The notes beneath the pieces were generated by a model. The model saw only the letters and a program-made list of their open reading frames with translations. It made no database searches and had not been told where the DNA came from. 41,864 bases of DNA from an uncultured Collinsella sp. Lineage in GTDB: Bacteria; Actinomycetota; Coriobacteriia; Coriobacteriales; Coriobacteriaceae. The translations under genes were made by a program, and so were the position numbers. Of the stretch, positions 25,137 through 34,348 are shown piece by piece. The stretch is taken from contig CAUBTS010000005.1 in assembly GCA_958438955.1 (NCBI GenBank), forward strand, positions 1 to 41,864, read 5' to 3'. The first letter of the stretch is position 1. Each line of letters opens with the position of its first letter.

Positions 25137-27695
25137 ATGTTTACTCCGCTTATCACTCATGATTCTGACGGCACTGCATTGGCGGCACCCGTTGATGCCG
25201 CACGTCGCAACGGTGCCACGTACAAGACGCGCACGATCGACGATCTGCGCATTAAGGACGATCGCCTGCGTGCGTCCATCGAGGGCACGGGACACCTGCT
25301 GTTTGATGGCGGCATGGGCACCATGTTGCAGGCCGCTGGCATGAAGGCCGGCGCCCTGCCCGAGCTGCTCAACTTTGAGGAGCCCCAGGTTATCACTGAT
25401 ATCCAACGTCAATATGTCGAGGCCGGCTGCGACGTGATCACCGCCAACACCTTTGGCGCCAACGCCCACAAGCTCGACGGTGCCGCCACCGTGGCAGATG
25501 TCTTTGCCGCGGCCGTCACCTGCGCCCGCGAGGCCGGCGCCCGCTACGTCGCCGGCGATATCGGCCCCATCGGCGCGTTGCTTCGTCCCTTAGGCACCCT
25601 CAGCTTTGACGAGGCCTATGACCTCTTTGCCGAGGAAGTGCGCGCCGGCGTCGACGCGGGCGTGGACCTCTTTATTATCGAGACTATGACCGACCTGGCC
25701 GAGATCAAGGCGGCGGTCCTCGCCTGCCGCGAGAACTCCGACCTGCCCGTCTTTGCCACCATGACCTTTGAGGAGGACGGCCGCACCTTCCTGGGCACGA
25801 GTCCCGAGGTTGCCGCCATCACGCTCGATGCCATCGGCACCGACGTTTTGGGCATCAACTGCAGCCAAGGACCGGCCGAGCTCCGAGGACTCGCCGCACG
25901 TATGCTCACCGTTACCGACAAACCCGTTATGGTGCAGGCCAATGCGGGACTCCCCCATGTGGACGACGACGGCAACACCGTCTTTGATATCCAGGCGCCC
26001 GAGTACGCCGAGGCCGTCGCCGGCATGATTGCCGACGGCGTGAGCGTCGTGGGCGGCTGCTGCGGCACCACGCCGGCGCACATGGCAGCACTGCGCACGC
26101 TTATCGATAACCACACGCCCAGTCCGCGCCACCGCAAGCCCAGCATGTCGGTCACAAGCGCCCAGACCGTGGTGGACCTCCCCTGCGATGGCCACAAAAT
26201 CGCCGTCATCGGCGAGCGCATCAACCCCACCGGCAAAAAGCGCCTGCAGCAGGCCCTGCGCGACGGCGATCTGGACTACGTGGTGAGCCAGGGCATCAGC
26301 CAGCAGGAGCAGGGCGCCGACATCCTGGACGTCAACGTGGGCCTGCCCGAGATCGACGAGGTCAAGATTATCCAACAGGCGACCGAACAGCTCCAGGGCT
26401 CCACGCTCCTGCCGCTGCAGATCGACTCCACCGATCCTGCAGCCGTCGAGGCCGCCGTGCGCCGCTACGCCGGCAAGCCCATCATCAACTCGGTCAATGG
26501 CAAGCAGCAGATCATGGATGAGATCTTTCCGTTGGTCGCCCACTACGGCACCAACGTTGTCGGCCTTACGCTCGACGAAGGCGGCATCCCCGATACCGCC
26601 GAGGCCCGCTTCGCCATCGCCGAGCGCATCGTGGCCGAGGCCGCCCGCTACGGCATCGGCCCGGACCGCATCCTCATCGACTGTCTGGTCATGACCGCCT
26701 CGACCAATCAACGCCAGGCCGAGCAGATCCTGCGCGCCATGTCCCTGTGCAAGGAGCGCCTGGGCGTCAAATGTGCGCTCGGCGTGTCGAACATCAGCTT
26801 TGGCCTACCTGCCCGCCCGCTGCTGGGCTCGGTCTTTTTGGCCGCCGCCTTTGGCGCAGGCCTGGACGCCCCCATCATGAACCCGGGTTCCAAGCGCTTT
26901 ATGGACACCGTCTACAGCTATCGCGTCCTGAGCGTTGAAGACGAGGACTCGACCGGATACATCGAGCGCTATGCCGGCTGGACCGATCCGTACAAGATCG
27001 CCGCCAACCCGGCAGCGGCTCAGGCCGCATCGAGTGATGCCGCGCCTGCTGCTGGCACTGCCGGCACCGACGGCAACGACGATCCGATTCGTCGCATGGT
27101 CGTCTCGGGCCGCAAAGGCGAAATCGCGGCCGAGACCGAGCGCCTGCTGGCCGACCACGACGCCATGGACCTCATCAACAATCACTTTATCCCCGCCCTC
27201 GACGAAGTTGGCGTCCTCTTTGACCAGGGCAAGTTCTTCTTGCCGCAGCTCATGGCCTCGGCCGAGGCCGCGCGCGTGGGCTTCGACACCATCAAGCGCC
27301 TGATGCCCGCCGGCGAGATTGCCGACAAGGGCAAGATCTGCGTGGCCACCGTCAAGGGCGACATCCACGATATTGGCAAGAACATCGTCAAAATGCTGCT
27401 CGACAACTACGGCTACACCGTCTTTGACCTGGGTCGCGACGTCGATCCGCAGGAAGTACTCAAGACCGTCAAGGAGCGCGACATCAAACTCGTCGGCCTC
27501 TCGGCGCTTATGACTACCACAGTCGTCGCCATGGAGGAGACCATCAAGCTGCTTCATGCCGAGGTGCCGGGCGTCAAGATTATCGTAGGCGGCGCCGTGC
27601 TCACCCCCGAATACGCCAAGCAGATCGGCGCGGACTACTACGCCAAGGACGCCGCCGAAAGCGCTCGCATCGCCGAAGAGGTCTTTGGGCAGTAA
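25137..27695 (+). CDS. metH: Cobalamin-dependent methionine synthase without reactivation domain
   Basis: Transfers the methyl group of 5-methyl-THF to homocysteine via cobalamin. The 852 residues comprise the homocysteine-binding domain (about 45-330, zinc cysteines in INCSQGP and GGCCGT), the pterin-binding domain (about 355-620, ERINPTGKK), a cap domain after an alanine-rich linker (about 640-720), and the B12-binding domain with DIHDIGKNIV around His744. It stops where the reactivation domain would begin. That function is supplied by the gene just upstream. AGGAG precedes the ATG. A 13-bp inverted repeat follows the gene. Confidence 0.95.
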   Translation: MFTPLITHDSDGTALAAPVDAARRNGATYKTRTIDDLRIKDDRLRASIEGTGHLLFDGGMGTMLQAAGMKAGALPELLNFEEPQVITDIQRQYVEAGCDVITANTFGANAHKLDGAATVADVFAAAVTCAREAGARYVAGDIGPIGALLRPLGTLSFDEAYDLFAEEVRAGVDAGVDLFIIETMTDLAEIKAAVLACRENSDLPVFATMTFEEDGRTFLGTSPEVAAITLDAIGTDVLGINCSQGPAELRGLAARMLTVTDKPVMVQANAGLPHVDDDGNTVFDIQAPEYAEAVAGMIADGVSVVGGCCGTTPAHMAALRTLIDNHTPSPRHRKPSMSVTSAQTVVDLPCDGHKIAVIGERINPTGKKRLQQALRDGDLDYVVSQGISQQEQGADILDVNVGLPEIDEVKIIQQATEQLQGSTLLPLQIDSTDPAAVEAAVRRYAGKPIINSVNGKQQIMDEIFPLVAHYGTNVVGLTLDEGGIPDTAEARFAIAERIVAEAARYGIGPDRILIDCLVMTASTNQRQAEQILRAMSLCKERLGVKCALGVSNISFGLPARPLLGSVFLAAAFGAGLDAPIMNPGSKRFMDTVYSYRVLSVEDEDSTGYIERYAGWTDPYKIAANPAAAQAASSDAAPAAGTAGTDGNDDPIRRMVVSGRKGEIAAETERLLADHDAMDLINNHFIPALDEVGVLFDQGKFFLPQLMASAEAARVGFDTIKRLMPAGEIADKGKICVATVKGDIHDIGKNIVKMLLDNYGYTVFDLGRDVDPQEVLKTVKERDIKLVGLSALMTTTVVAMEETIKLLHAEVPGVKIIVGGAVLTPEYAKQIGADYYAKDAAESARIAEEVFGQ

Positions 27696-27720
27696 CACAA
27701 CGGAAACAACCGAGCACCAA

Positions 27721-27758
27721 AACGTGCCGCACGCGCCACTTGGCACGTGCGGCACGTT
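27721..27758. repeat. Inverted repeat after metH
   Basis: AACGTGCCGCACG and CGTGCGGCACGTT are perfect 13-bp arms around a 12-base loop. No U-run follows, and TAGAAT (27758 onward) may belong to the promoter of the next gene, so it could be a terminator, an operator or both. Confidence 0.6.
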
Positions 27759-27803
27759 AGAATAGATAAGACTATGCTCGTTTTGGCAGATAGGAGCGCA
27801 AGG

Positions 27804-29168
27804 ATGGCGATCACGCCCGCAGAAATCGCGGAAACCCGCGGCATGGTTGAGGAACAGAACCTCGACATCAGGACCATCACCATGGGTGTTTCGCTCATGG
27901 GTTGCGGCGACGAGAACCTCGACCGCATGTGCACGAAAATCTACGACCACGTGACGCACACGGCTGAGCATCTGGTCGAGACCGCCGAGAACCTCGAGCG
28001 CGAGTACGGTATCCCCATCGTCAACAAGCGCGTTTCCGTCACCCCGGTGGCGCAGATCGCCGCGTGCTGCAAGGATGAGGACCTCACCCCCATCGCGCAT
28101 GCCCTCGACCGCGCGGCCGAGACGCTCGGCATCGATTACCTGGGCGGCTTCTCCGCGCTCGTCCAGAAGGGCATCGGTGACGCCGACCGCCGCGTCATCC
28201 AGTCCATCCCCCAGGCGCTCGCGACCACCAGCCGCGTCTGCTCCAGCGTCAACGTCGCCAGCCTGCGCGCCGGTATCAACATGGACGCCGTGCTCATGGC
28301 CGCCCAGACCATCATCGATGCCGCTAAACTCACGGCCGACCAGGATTCCGTCGGTGCCTCCAAGTTTGTCTGCTTTGCCAACATGGTCGAGGACTCCCCG
28401 TTTATGGCGGGCGCCGTCCACGGCGGTGGCGAGGCCGACGCCGTCATCAACGTTGGCGTCTCGGGCCCCGGCGTTATGGCCGCAGCCCTGGAGACGCTGC
28501 CCGATTCCGCATCGATGATGGAGGTCGCCGAGAAGATTAAGCAGACCGCCTTTAAGATCACCCGCGCCGGCGAGCTCATGAGCCGTGAGGCAGCCCGCCG
28601 TCTGGGTGTCGAGAAGGGCATTGTCGACCTGTCGCTGGCTCCCACGCCTGCCATTGGCGACTCCGTCGCGCGCATCCTCGAGATCATCGGCGTGGGCACC
28701 TGCGGTGGCCCCGGCACGACCTGCGCGCTCGCCATGCTCAACGATGCCGTCAAGAAGGGCGGCGTCATGGCCAGCTCCAGCGTGGGCGGTCTCTCCGGCG
28801 CCTTCATCCCCGTGTCCGAGGACGCCGGCATGATCGCCGCCGTCGAGGCCGGTGCGCTTTCGCTCGAGAAGCTCGAGGCCATGACCTGCGTGTGCTCCGT
28901 TGGCCTGGACATGATCGCCATCCCCGGCGACACTCCAGTCGAGACCATCGCCGGCATCATCGCCGACGAGATGGCCATCGGCGTCATCAACAACAAGACC
29001 ACGGCCGTCCGCGTGATTCCCGCCATCGGCAAGGGCGTGGGCGACTGCGTTGAGTACGGCGGCCTGTTTGGCCGTGCGCCCATCATGCCGGTGAACCCCA
29101 ACGCCGGCACCGTGCTTGCCCACCGTGGCGGACGCTTCCCGGCACCGCTGAACTCGCTCAAGAACTAG
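27804..29168 (+). CDS. UPF0210 / PFL-like family protein (DUF711)
   Basis: A 454-residue member of the UPF0210 family, which has a glycyl-radical-enzyme-like barrel but no glycyl radical site and no proven reaction. Conserved stretches include MGVSLMGCGDENLDRMC, NKRVSVTPVAQIAA, VGTCGGPGTTCALAMLNDAVKKGG and GLFGRAPIMPVN. In many genomes a small ACT-domain protein gene lies directly upstream; it is absent here. The start at 27804 is chosen for the family-like MAITPAEIAET and TAGGAG seven bases upstream; an ATG 19 codons earlier is in noncoding-looking sequence. Confidence 0.9.
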   Translation: MAITPAEIAETRGMVEEQNLDIRTITMGVSLMGCGDENLDRMCTKIYDHVTHTAEHLVETAENLEREYGIPIVNKRVSVTPVAQIAACCKDEDLTPIAHALDRAAETLGIDYLGGFSALVQKGIGDADRRVIQSIPQALATTSRVCSSVNVASLRAGINMDAVLMAAQTIIDAAKLTADQDSVGASKFVCFANMVEDSPFMAGAVHGGGEADAVINVGVSGPGVMAAALETLPDSASMMEVAEKIKQTAFKITRAGELMSREAARRLGVEKGIVDLSLAPTPAIGDSVARILEIIGVGTCGGPGTTCALAMLNDAVKKGGVMASSSVGGLSGAFIPVSEDAGMIAAVEAGALSLEKLEAMTCVCSVGLDMIAIPGDTPVETIAGIIADEMAIGVINNKTTAVRVIPAIGKGVGDCVEYGGLFGRAPIMPVNPNAGTVLAHRGGRFPAPLNSLKN

Positions 29169-29185
29169 CTGAGGGGGACTGGCGA

Positions 29186-29319
29186 GGAGCCCCGGGGAGG
29201 GCAAATATATAAGGTCGCCTGCTCGGACAGTCCTGACTCGCACGGAGAGCACATTAAGTGCTCTCCGGCTCGTGCGGAACTCGCGATCGACCTTATATAT
29301 TTGCCCTCCCCGGGGCTCC
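29186..29319. repeat. 134-bp element with perfect 32-bp inverted arms
   Basis: The left arm (29186-29217) starts GGAGCCCCGGGGAGGGC, then AAATATATAAGGTCG; the right arm (29288-29319) is its exact reverse complement. The centre holds a second hairpin, GGAGAGCAC/GTGCTCTCC (29244-29266), inside CGCAC/GTGCG. It lies just after the UPF0210 stop and has no T-run. It could be a cruciform-forming MITE or a processed RNA hairpin. Confidence 0.85.
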
Positions 29320-29485
29320 CGCACAACGGGACCTCAGTTGGGTTCTATCCCTTTGGCAGTCGCTTCGCTTCTGCCCCACTTTGCTGGTATGGCGGTTTGG
29401 CGTTGGAACGGTTCTTTTCTGATATATGCTGGTTGCGGCTCTTCTTTTGGGGGGAGTCGCTTTTTTGTTGCTAGGAGGTTGGCCC

Positions 29486-30373
29486 GTGGTTGATGGGGAT
29501 ACTCGTTCTGAGCTGCTTTCTGCGGATTGGAATGGCGAATGGATGCGTCTGCAGGCCGCTCGGCATCGGGCTGATGATTCTTTTGAATGGGATAAGCGGG
29601 CTCGGCATTTTCGTCCGCTGGAGACTGCTCCGTATGCGCGGGATTTTATAAAGCTGTTGGCGCTTGAGCCTAGTGAGTCGGTGCTCGATATGGGGTGCGG
29701 GGCTGGGTCGATTGCTATTCCGCTTGCGCAAGACGGGCATCCTGTGATTGCCGCTGATTTTTCTCCTGCCATGTTGGGCACCCTTGATGCTGGCATTGAG
29801 TACTATGGGCTCGAGGATCTTATTACGCCGCTTGAGCTTGCTTGGGATGATGATTGGGATTTGGTTGGGCCGGTTGCCAAGGCTGTTGACGTTTCCTTTG
29901 CGAGTCGCTCGGTTACTACGAACGACCTGAAGGGGGCACTTGCCAAGCTTGATCGTACGGCTCGTCGGCGTTGTGCTGTCACGATGGTCGCCAACTCCAG
30001 CCCACGCTATGATCTGCACTTGATGAACGCTATCGGCGCCTCGGTTACCTGCAGTAATGGCTTTGTGTATGCTTTTAATATCCTCATTCAGATGGGTGCA
30101 TTGCCGCAGGTCACGTACTTTGAATCGCCGCGTCGCGATACCTTCAATAGCCTTGAGGCAGGTGTGGCGGATTTTTCCCGTATGCTCGAGCATGGCAACG
30201 AAGATAAGATCGACCGCCTGCGCGACTACATCGCTCAACACATGATTGAGAACCCCCATGCCGGTGAGCCGGGCTCCAAGGGCGTGCCGCAGGGGCGCTA
30301 TATGCTCGATCATGTCCGCAAGGTTCGTTGGGCGTTTATTGCATGGGAGCCGGTCTCTGCGCCCAGCTCATAG
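29486..30373 (+). CDS. Class I SAM-dependent methyltransferase
   Basis: A 295-residue protein with the SAM-binding motif VLDMGCGAGSIAIPLA followed by the acidic motif PVIAADFSPAML. The substrate cannot be told; the fold is UbiE-like. The GTG at 29486 is chosen because TAGGAGG lies six bases before it; an ATG 20 codons upstream begins an unlikely hydrophobic stretch (MLVAALLLGGVAFLLLGG). Codon use in the first two thirds is strikingly T- and G-ending, unlike the C-ending usage of all neighbours, and returns toward normal near the 3' end. This suggests foreign origin or a patchwork gene. It sits directly after the 134-bp palindromic element. Confidence 0.85.
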   Translation: MVDGDTRSELLSADWNGEWMRLQAARHRADDSFEWDKRARHFRPLETAPYARDFIKLLALEPSESVLDMGCGAGSIAIPLAQDGHPVIAADFSPAMLGTLDAGIEYYGLEDLITPLELAWDDDWDLVGPVAKAVDVSFASRSVTTNDLKGALAKLDRTARRRCAVTMVANSSPRYDLHLMNAIGASVTCSNGFVYAFNILIQMGALPQVTYFESPRRDTFNSLEAGVADFSRMLEHGNEDKIDRLRDYIAQHMIENPHAGEPGSKGVPQGRYMLDHVRKVRWAFIAWEPVSAPSS

Positions 30374-30531
30374 CCTGTTCGCAGCCCGCACCGCCCACTC
30401 ACTCGGCATCCGCATTCTTTTTGAACTGGGCAAACACGCTCCACACCGCGCCGTTCCTGCGCTATCGTGGGACAGCTCACGTAGATTAAGGCCCCGTCGC
30501 GGGGCGCCCCATACATAGAAAGCGAGAACCC

Positions 30532-30831
30532 ATGGCACTGACAGGAGCCCAGGTCAAGCAGCTTCGCAGCATGGCCCATCACCTCAACCCCGCCATCATC
30601 ATCGGCAAGTCCGATGTCAACGAGGGCACCGTCGAGCAGACGGTCGCCTACCTGGAGAAGCACGAACTCGTTAAGTGCTCCGTGCTCGATGGCTCCAGCC
30701 TTTCCGCCCGCGAAGCCGCCGAAGAGCTCGCTGAGCGCTGCCACGCCGAGGTCGTTCAGGTTATCGGCCGCAAGTTCTCGCTGTATCGCGAGTCCTCGCG
30801 CAAGGACATCGAGAAGATCAAGCTCGTCTAA
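30532..30831 (+). CDS. yhbY: YhbY-type (CRM domain) RNA-binding protein
   Basis: A 99-residue protein consisting of one CRM domain, associated with assembly of the large ribosomal subunit. The sequence LTGAQVKQLRSMAHHLNPAIIIGKSDVNEG is diagnostic, and the C-terminal GRKFSLYRES matches the family RNA-binding end. The full length fits E. coli YhbY (97 residues). AGAAAGCGAGA precedes the ATG. A terminator lies 40 bp downstream and overlaps the end of the convergent regulator gene. Confidence 0.93.
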   Translation: MALTGAQVKQLRSMAHHLNPAIIIGKSDVNEGTVEQTVAYLEKHELVKCSVLDGSSLSAREAAEELAERCHAEVVQVIGRKFSLYRESSRKDIEKIKLV

Positions 30832-30870
30832 GAGCCAATGATCCGGCGAGCCAACACTTAGCAAGCTTAC

Positions 30871-30902
30871 GGGTGCCCAAGTACTTCGGGTGCCCGTTTT
30901 TT
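30871..30902 (+). terminator. Intrinsic terminator of yhbY
   Basis: Two GGGTGCCC arms pair with G-U wobbles around AAGTACTTC, followed by TTTTTT. Confidence 0.8.
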
Positions 30903-33900
30903 ATCGCTCGACCAGCACGCGATTGAGCCGCCCCTCCACCAAGCGCTCGTATAGACGCCGCGTCTCGGGCTCGGGCACGCCATTGACCTGCTCCCTCAGA
31001 TGGTGCATATGCCCGCTGTATAGCTCGACGATATCGCGCCGCCGCCCCGCCGCACTGTAGACACGCATGGCGCAGCGCACCATATCCTCGCGCGACGTTT
31101 CCTGCCGAAGCCCCGACTCTGCCAGCCAAATCGCCGACTGCAGATCGTTTTCTTCTAGAGCGGCATTGGCCCCCTTAATCATGCAATCGATGTACTTTGA
31201 CTGCATAATGCGCCGCATGCGCAAAAAGTAGGTGGGATTACAGCCATTGGGCACATACAGCGGTCCGGCATAAAGCTGCTCAATCTTAAGGCACAACTCG
31301 ACCAAATGGGGCCCGCGCGCACCTGTGCGATTTCCCAAAACCTCGCGGCTTATCTGGTCAAACAGCCGTACATCGGTCTTAACGTAGTCGCCGCTGAGTC
31401 CGATGCATTCATTTTGGATGAGCACACACGACTTGCCATCCGGCGTCGGTCCCAAAGCCGACCGCAAGCGCGATATCGTCGAGTACAGGTTGTTGCGAGC
31501 GCTATTGAACTCGGCATGGGGCCACAGCTCCATGGCCAGCGTCTCACGATCGACGAGCGCATCCATACCCAGCGCAAGCCGCTCGGCAAGCGTCGCCGCC
31601 TTCTTGCGGCGCCACATTTTGTCCGTGATGGGAAACCCGTCGCGCTCGGCGCGAAACGCACCAAACATGCGAATCTCAATATGGTCGATGGTATCAACGG
31701 CTTCAACCTCGCCGGCCTGGAATAGGCGCTCGCCCTCCCCTTCCAAATCGTCGCGCAGCGAGTACCGCGACAGCTCGCGCACGGGAAGCTTCTTGCGTAT
31801 CCTGGCCGCCGGCTCGCCCAGACAATGCATGACAAGGCGCGCAAAGAGCCGATACGATGGCTCTAGAATCCCCGCACGATTCATGGACATCCAGGCCGCA
31901 AGATCGCTGTCTCGGCCCGCACAGGCCAAATGCAGCGCCACCATCCAGGCCTCCGCTCCACCAACCTGCGTCTGGCTTATATCGAGCAACTCCGCTTCCT
32001 CGCGCACCGAAACCATCGAGGTGTTACGCAGATATGCCGCGCGTTCCAGCAGCAATGCGTTATCGCGCATGTACGCAATCGACTCCTCGGCAAGTTTGAG
32101 CACTTGGACCGCACGGAACTTTGCATTAACCGGCCGTCCCTCTGCCAGCGACTGCCAACCTTCTAGCAACAGGCCAAACAGCTGAATCTGGTTGTCGCGC
32201 ATGCGCACGGCAAAACGATCGAGCTCGTTGAACGCCGCGTCGTCGGTTACCGGCAAGCCGGAAAGGAGCCGCCGTGCCGCCAACACCATGCGCACCCAGA
32301 TAGCCATCGCCTTAAGCCCACGTACGTCGAGCGCCTCCCGCACCACCGTCATCTCGTCGTCGCGCTCGTCGGTTCCCGCAAACGACCCGTCAAAGAGCTC
32401 CACCAGCATGCTATCGGCCCGTATAACAATCCCCGCGATGTCGAGCTCGCAGTCGTAGGCCTTGCTCGTTTTGAGCTGTTGTAGAACGCCGCCGTCATTT
32501 CCCCGCTCGGTCAGACAGCGTTTGACCTCGATATGTGCAGACAACATATCGAGTGCGGTATGGGATGTCTCGATTTCTGGCACGGCCAGGTTCGTAGGAA
32601 GCCCAAGCCCGTTGTCCCCATAGCAAACAGCCGTCAGTGTCTGGGCCACCCTCCATGAAACAGGGTCTATTTCGCAGGCCGCCCGTTCGCCCCCGCGCTC
32701 GATGACTGATGCCATATAGCGAGCAAGCTTTGTATTGGACACGCTGACCGCTGCCAGATATACGCCAAGCGCCTCGGCAGGCGTTGGCTCTGGAGCCGGA
32801 TCGTCGGCATCGATCGTGCCCAGCGCTGCTCGGCAGATATCGGCCCCGTGTCCCGTCAGAGCAAGATCGACCCCATACTGCCCAGCAAGTTCAAGGACCG
32901 CTTCACGGTCCAAAAAGGCGTCCGCCAGGCCCATCGCCGCATCGCATCGGCCCGCCTTAAGCAAAATCCGGGCCGCCCTCGGAACAAGTTCGGGGCGAAC
33001 CTCGGCCACCAACTTACGCAAACGCAAGCGTCCGTTATCCTCCGTGCCCAGACACGTAAAACTCCGCTCGGCGGGGTCCAAGCCAAAGATCGGGTAGTCG
33101 CGCACAAAATAGGACTGGTCGACCATCGACAGCCTCACCCCACAGGCCTCGAGTTCTGCGATATTGCCCTCGCCCATCAAAACCATGAGACATGCCACGC
33201 AAAACAGCGCATTATTGTCGAGCGAAGCCAGATCGGCAAGTGCCGCGCCATATACGTTGACAATCTCGTTTTCGAGCAGACCGGCTACGTCACCTTGGCC
33301 ATACAGACCCGTCTGCAATGCCGAAACGAGCTCGGGCACGCCCTGCGTGAGCTGATAAAAGTCGAGCGATGTGCTGATCGAAAACGCCGATGCCCACGCC
33401 GAATACTCATAGGCATGCACCTTAAGCATCTGCGCATTGATCTTAACCGAATCGCCCAGCCCATGAATCAGCTGACGATTTGAAGGACGGCAGGAGATAA
33501 AGACCCCTACCCCCATAGCGCGCAGGCCGCGAATCCTGTCGATGAGGTCTTCGGTATCGTGCTGATCGAGGTTTGGCACATTATCAATCGCGATAAGGGA
33601 GTGCGGTTTGTCTTTGAGTTCTTCGGTAACCACCTCGAGCTGCATAAACACCTCGCGCCCAGTGGCGCGATCGGCCTCGATAATCCGCACGGGGCCTCGC
33701 GTCGGGTCGCATTTAACCTCATGGGTGTACTGCAGCAGCACCGAGGTCTTCCCAAACCCGTCGGGCGCATAAAGAACCACGATGCCGGCCTTTCGGCCCT
33801 TGGCGACAAGCTCATTCATCAAGCGTTCGCGTCGCACCATATAGCCTCCGCCCAGCGGCATCAGCTCGAGGTCGTCTATACCGCTCAAATCGTTTACCAT
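30901..33900 (-). CDS. Large SARP-type transcriptional regulator with NTPase domain
   Basis: A 999-residue regulator built like MalT/STAND proteins but with a SARP output module. The N-terminal P-loop APDGFGKT (residues 45-52) and the Walker B-like SLIAIDNVP belong to the NTPase. A long helical repeat region (about 250-730) follows. From about 740 an OmpR-type winged helix begins IEIRMFGAFRAERDGF, with ETLAMELWPHAEFNSARNNLYSTISRLR. It is followed by a bacterial transcriptional activation domain (850-985). GAGGAG precedes the ATG. Such proteins usually sense a ligand through the repeat region and activate one nearby operon; the target is not evident here. Its last codon overlaps the yhbY terminator. 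Confidence 0.88.
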   Translation of the reverse strand: MVNDLSGIDDLELMPLGGGYMVRRERLMNELVAKGRKAGIVVLYAPDGFGKTSVLLQYTHEVKCDPTRGPVRIIEADRATGREVFMQLEVVTEELKDKPHSLIAIDNVPNLDQHDTEDLIDRIRGLRAMGVGVFISCRPSNRQLIHGLGDSVKINAQMLKVHAYEYSAWASAFSISTSLDFYQLTQGVPELVSALQTGLYGQGDVAGLLENEIVNVYGAALADLASLDNNALFCVACLMVLMGEGNIAELEACGVRLSMVDQSYFVRDYPIFGLDPAERSFTCLGTEDNGRLRLRKLVAEVRPELVPRAARILLKAGRCDAAMGLADAFLDREAVLELAGQYGVDLALTGHGADICRAALGTIDADDPAPEPTPAEALGVYLAAVSVSNTKLARYMASVIERGGERAACEIDPVSWRVAQTLTAVCYGDNGLGLPTNLAVPEIETSHTALDMLSAHIEVKRCLTERGNDGGVLQQLKTSKAYDCELDIAGIVIRADSMLVELFDGSFAGTDERDDEMTVVREALDVRGLKAMAIWVRMVLAARRLLSGLPVTDDAAFNELDRFAVRMRDNQIQLFGLLLEGWQSLAEGRPVNAKFRAVQVLKLAEESIAYMRDNALLLERAAYLRNTSMVSVREEAELLDISQTQVGGAEAWMVALHLACAGRDSDLAAWMSMNRAGILEPSYRLFARLVMHCLGEPAARIRKKLPVRELSRYSLRDDLEGEGERLFQAGEVEAVDTIDHIEIRMFGAFRAERDGFPITDKMWRRKKAATLAERLALGMDALVDRETLAMELWPHAEFNSARNNLYSTISRLRSALGPTPDGKSCVLIQNECIGLSGDYVKTDVRLFDQISREVLGNRTGARGPHLVELCLKIEQLYAGPLYVPNGCNPTYFLRMRRIMQSKYIDCMIKGANAALEENDLQSAIWLAESGLRQETSREDMVRCAMRVYSAAGRRRDIVELYSGHMHHLREQVNGVPEPETRRLYERLVEGRLNRVLVER

Positions 33901-34288
33901 GCCCGCTCCTCAACTCGACCGTATGGACACTGTAGCCGCAAGACCATACAAGCCGCGCTATGAATAGAGCGACCTTGTGTTTTAGGTTGTCTTTTGGTAC
34001 GCAAGCGGCAAGTTTTTATACAGCGAGGGCCGATTGTTATTAATCCCCCGACTAATCGGTCTTTAAGCAGGTAAATGAGCTTGTCAGCTTGTCCCATCTA
34101 AGCGACAGTGTAACGCAGATGAACAAGGTTCAGCCATGTCATTCAACTCGCCTAGCACCCGCTACCGTCTACGACCTTCTAGTGGCATTTTTGCATAGAA
34201 TCTGGTATGGAATGAATCAAGCTGTTGGACATCCGGCATTCGTCAAGCTTGCGGCAAGATTTTGGTCAAGTGGGCAGAAAAGGATAGC
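33901..34288. other. Gene-free stretch upstream of the SARP regulator
   Basis: No coding frame is convincing; a plus-strand frame from 34089 runs into the 3' end of nagB and looks spurious. The stretch is AT-richer than its surroundings. GGCCGATT/AATCGGTC (34029-34061) forms a weak hairpin followed by TTT. It probably contains the promoter of the SARP gene. Confidence 0.45.
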
Positions 34289-34316
34289 AAAAAGGCCCCC
34301 GCAAAGCGGAGGCCTT
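34289..34316 (-). terminator. Intrinsic terminator of nagB
   Basis: On the minus strand AAGGCCTCCGC pairs with GCGGGGGCCTT and is followed by TTTTT. Confidence 0.88.
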
Positions 34317-34348
34317 AGGCAAGGCTATGTCGAGCTGCAGGATTCGCG

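Noticed and set aside
26805..29324. 839-codon minus-strand frame across metH and UPF0210
   Set aside because: Spans two well-supported genes on the other strand and their intergenic palindrome, with His/Gly/Asp-rich shadow composition.
29426..29485. Signal peptide on the methyltransferase from an upstream ATG
   Set aside because: The hydrophobic stretch lies before a much better ribosome site and GTG start, and class I methyltransferases of this type are cytoplasmic.
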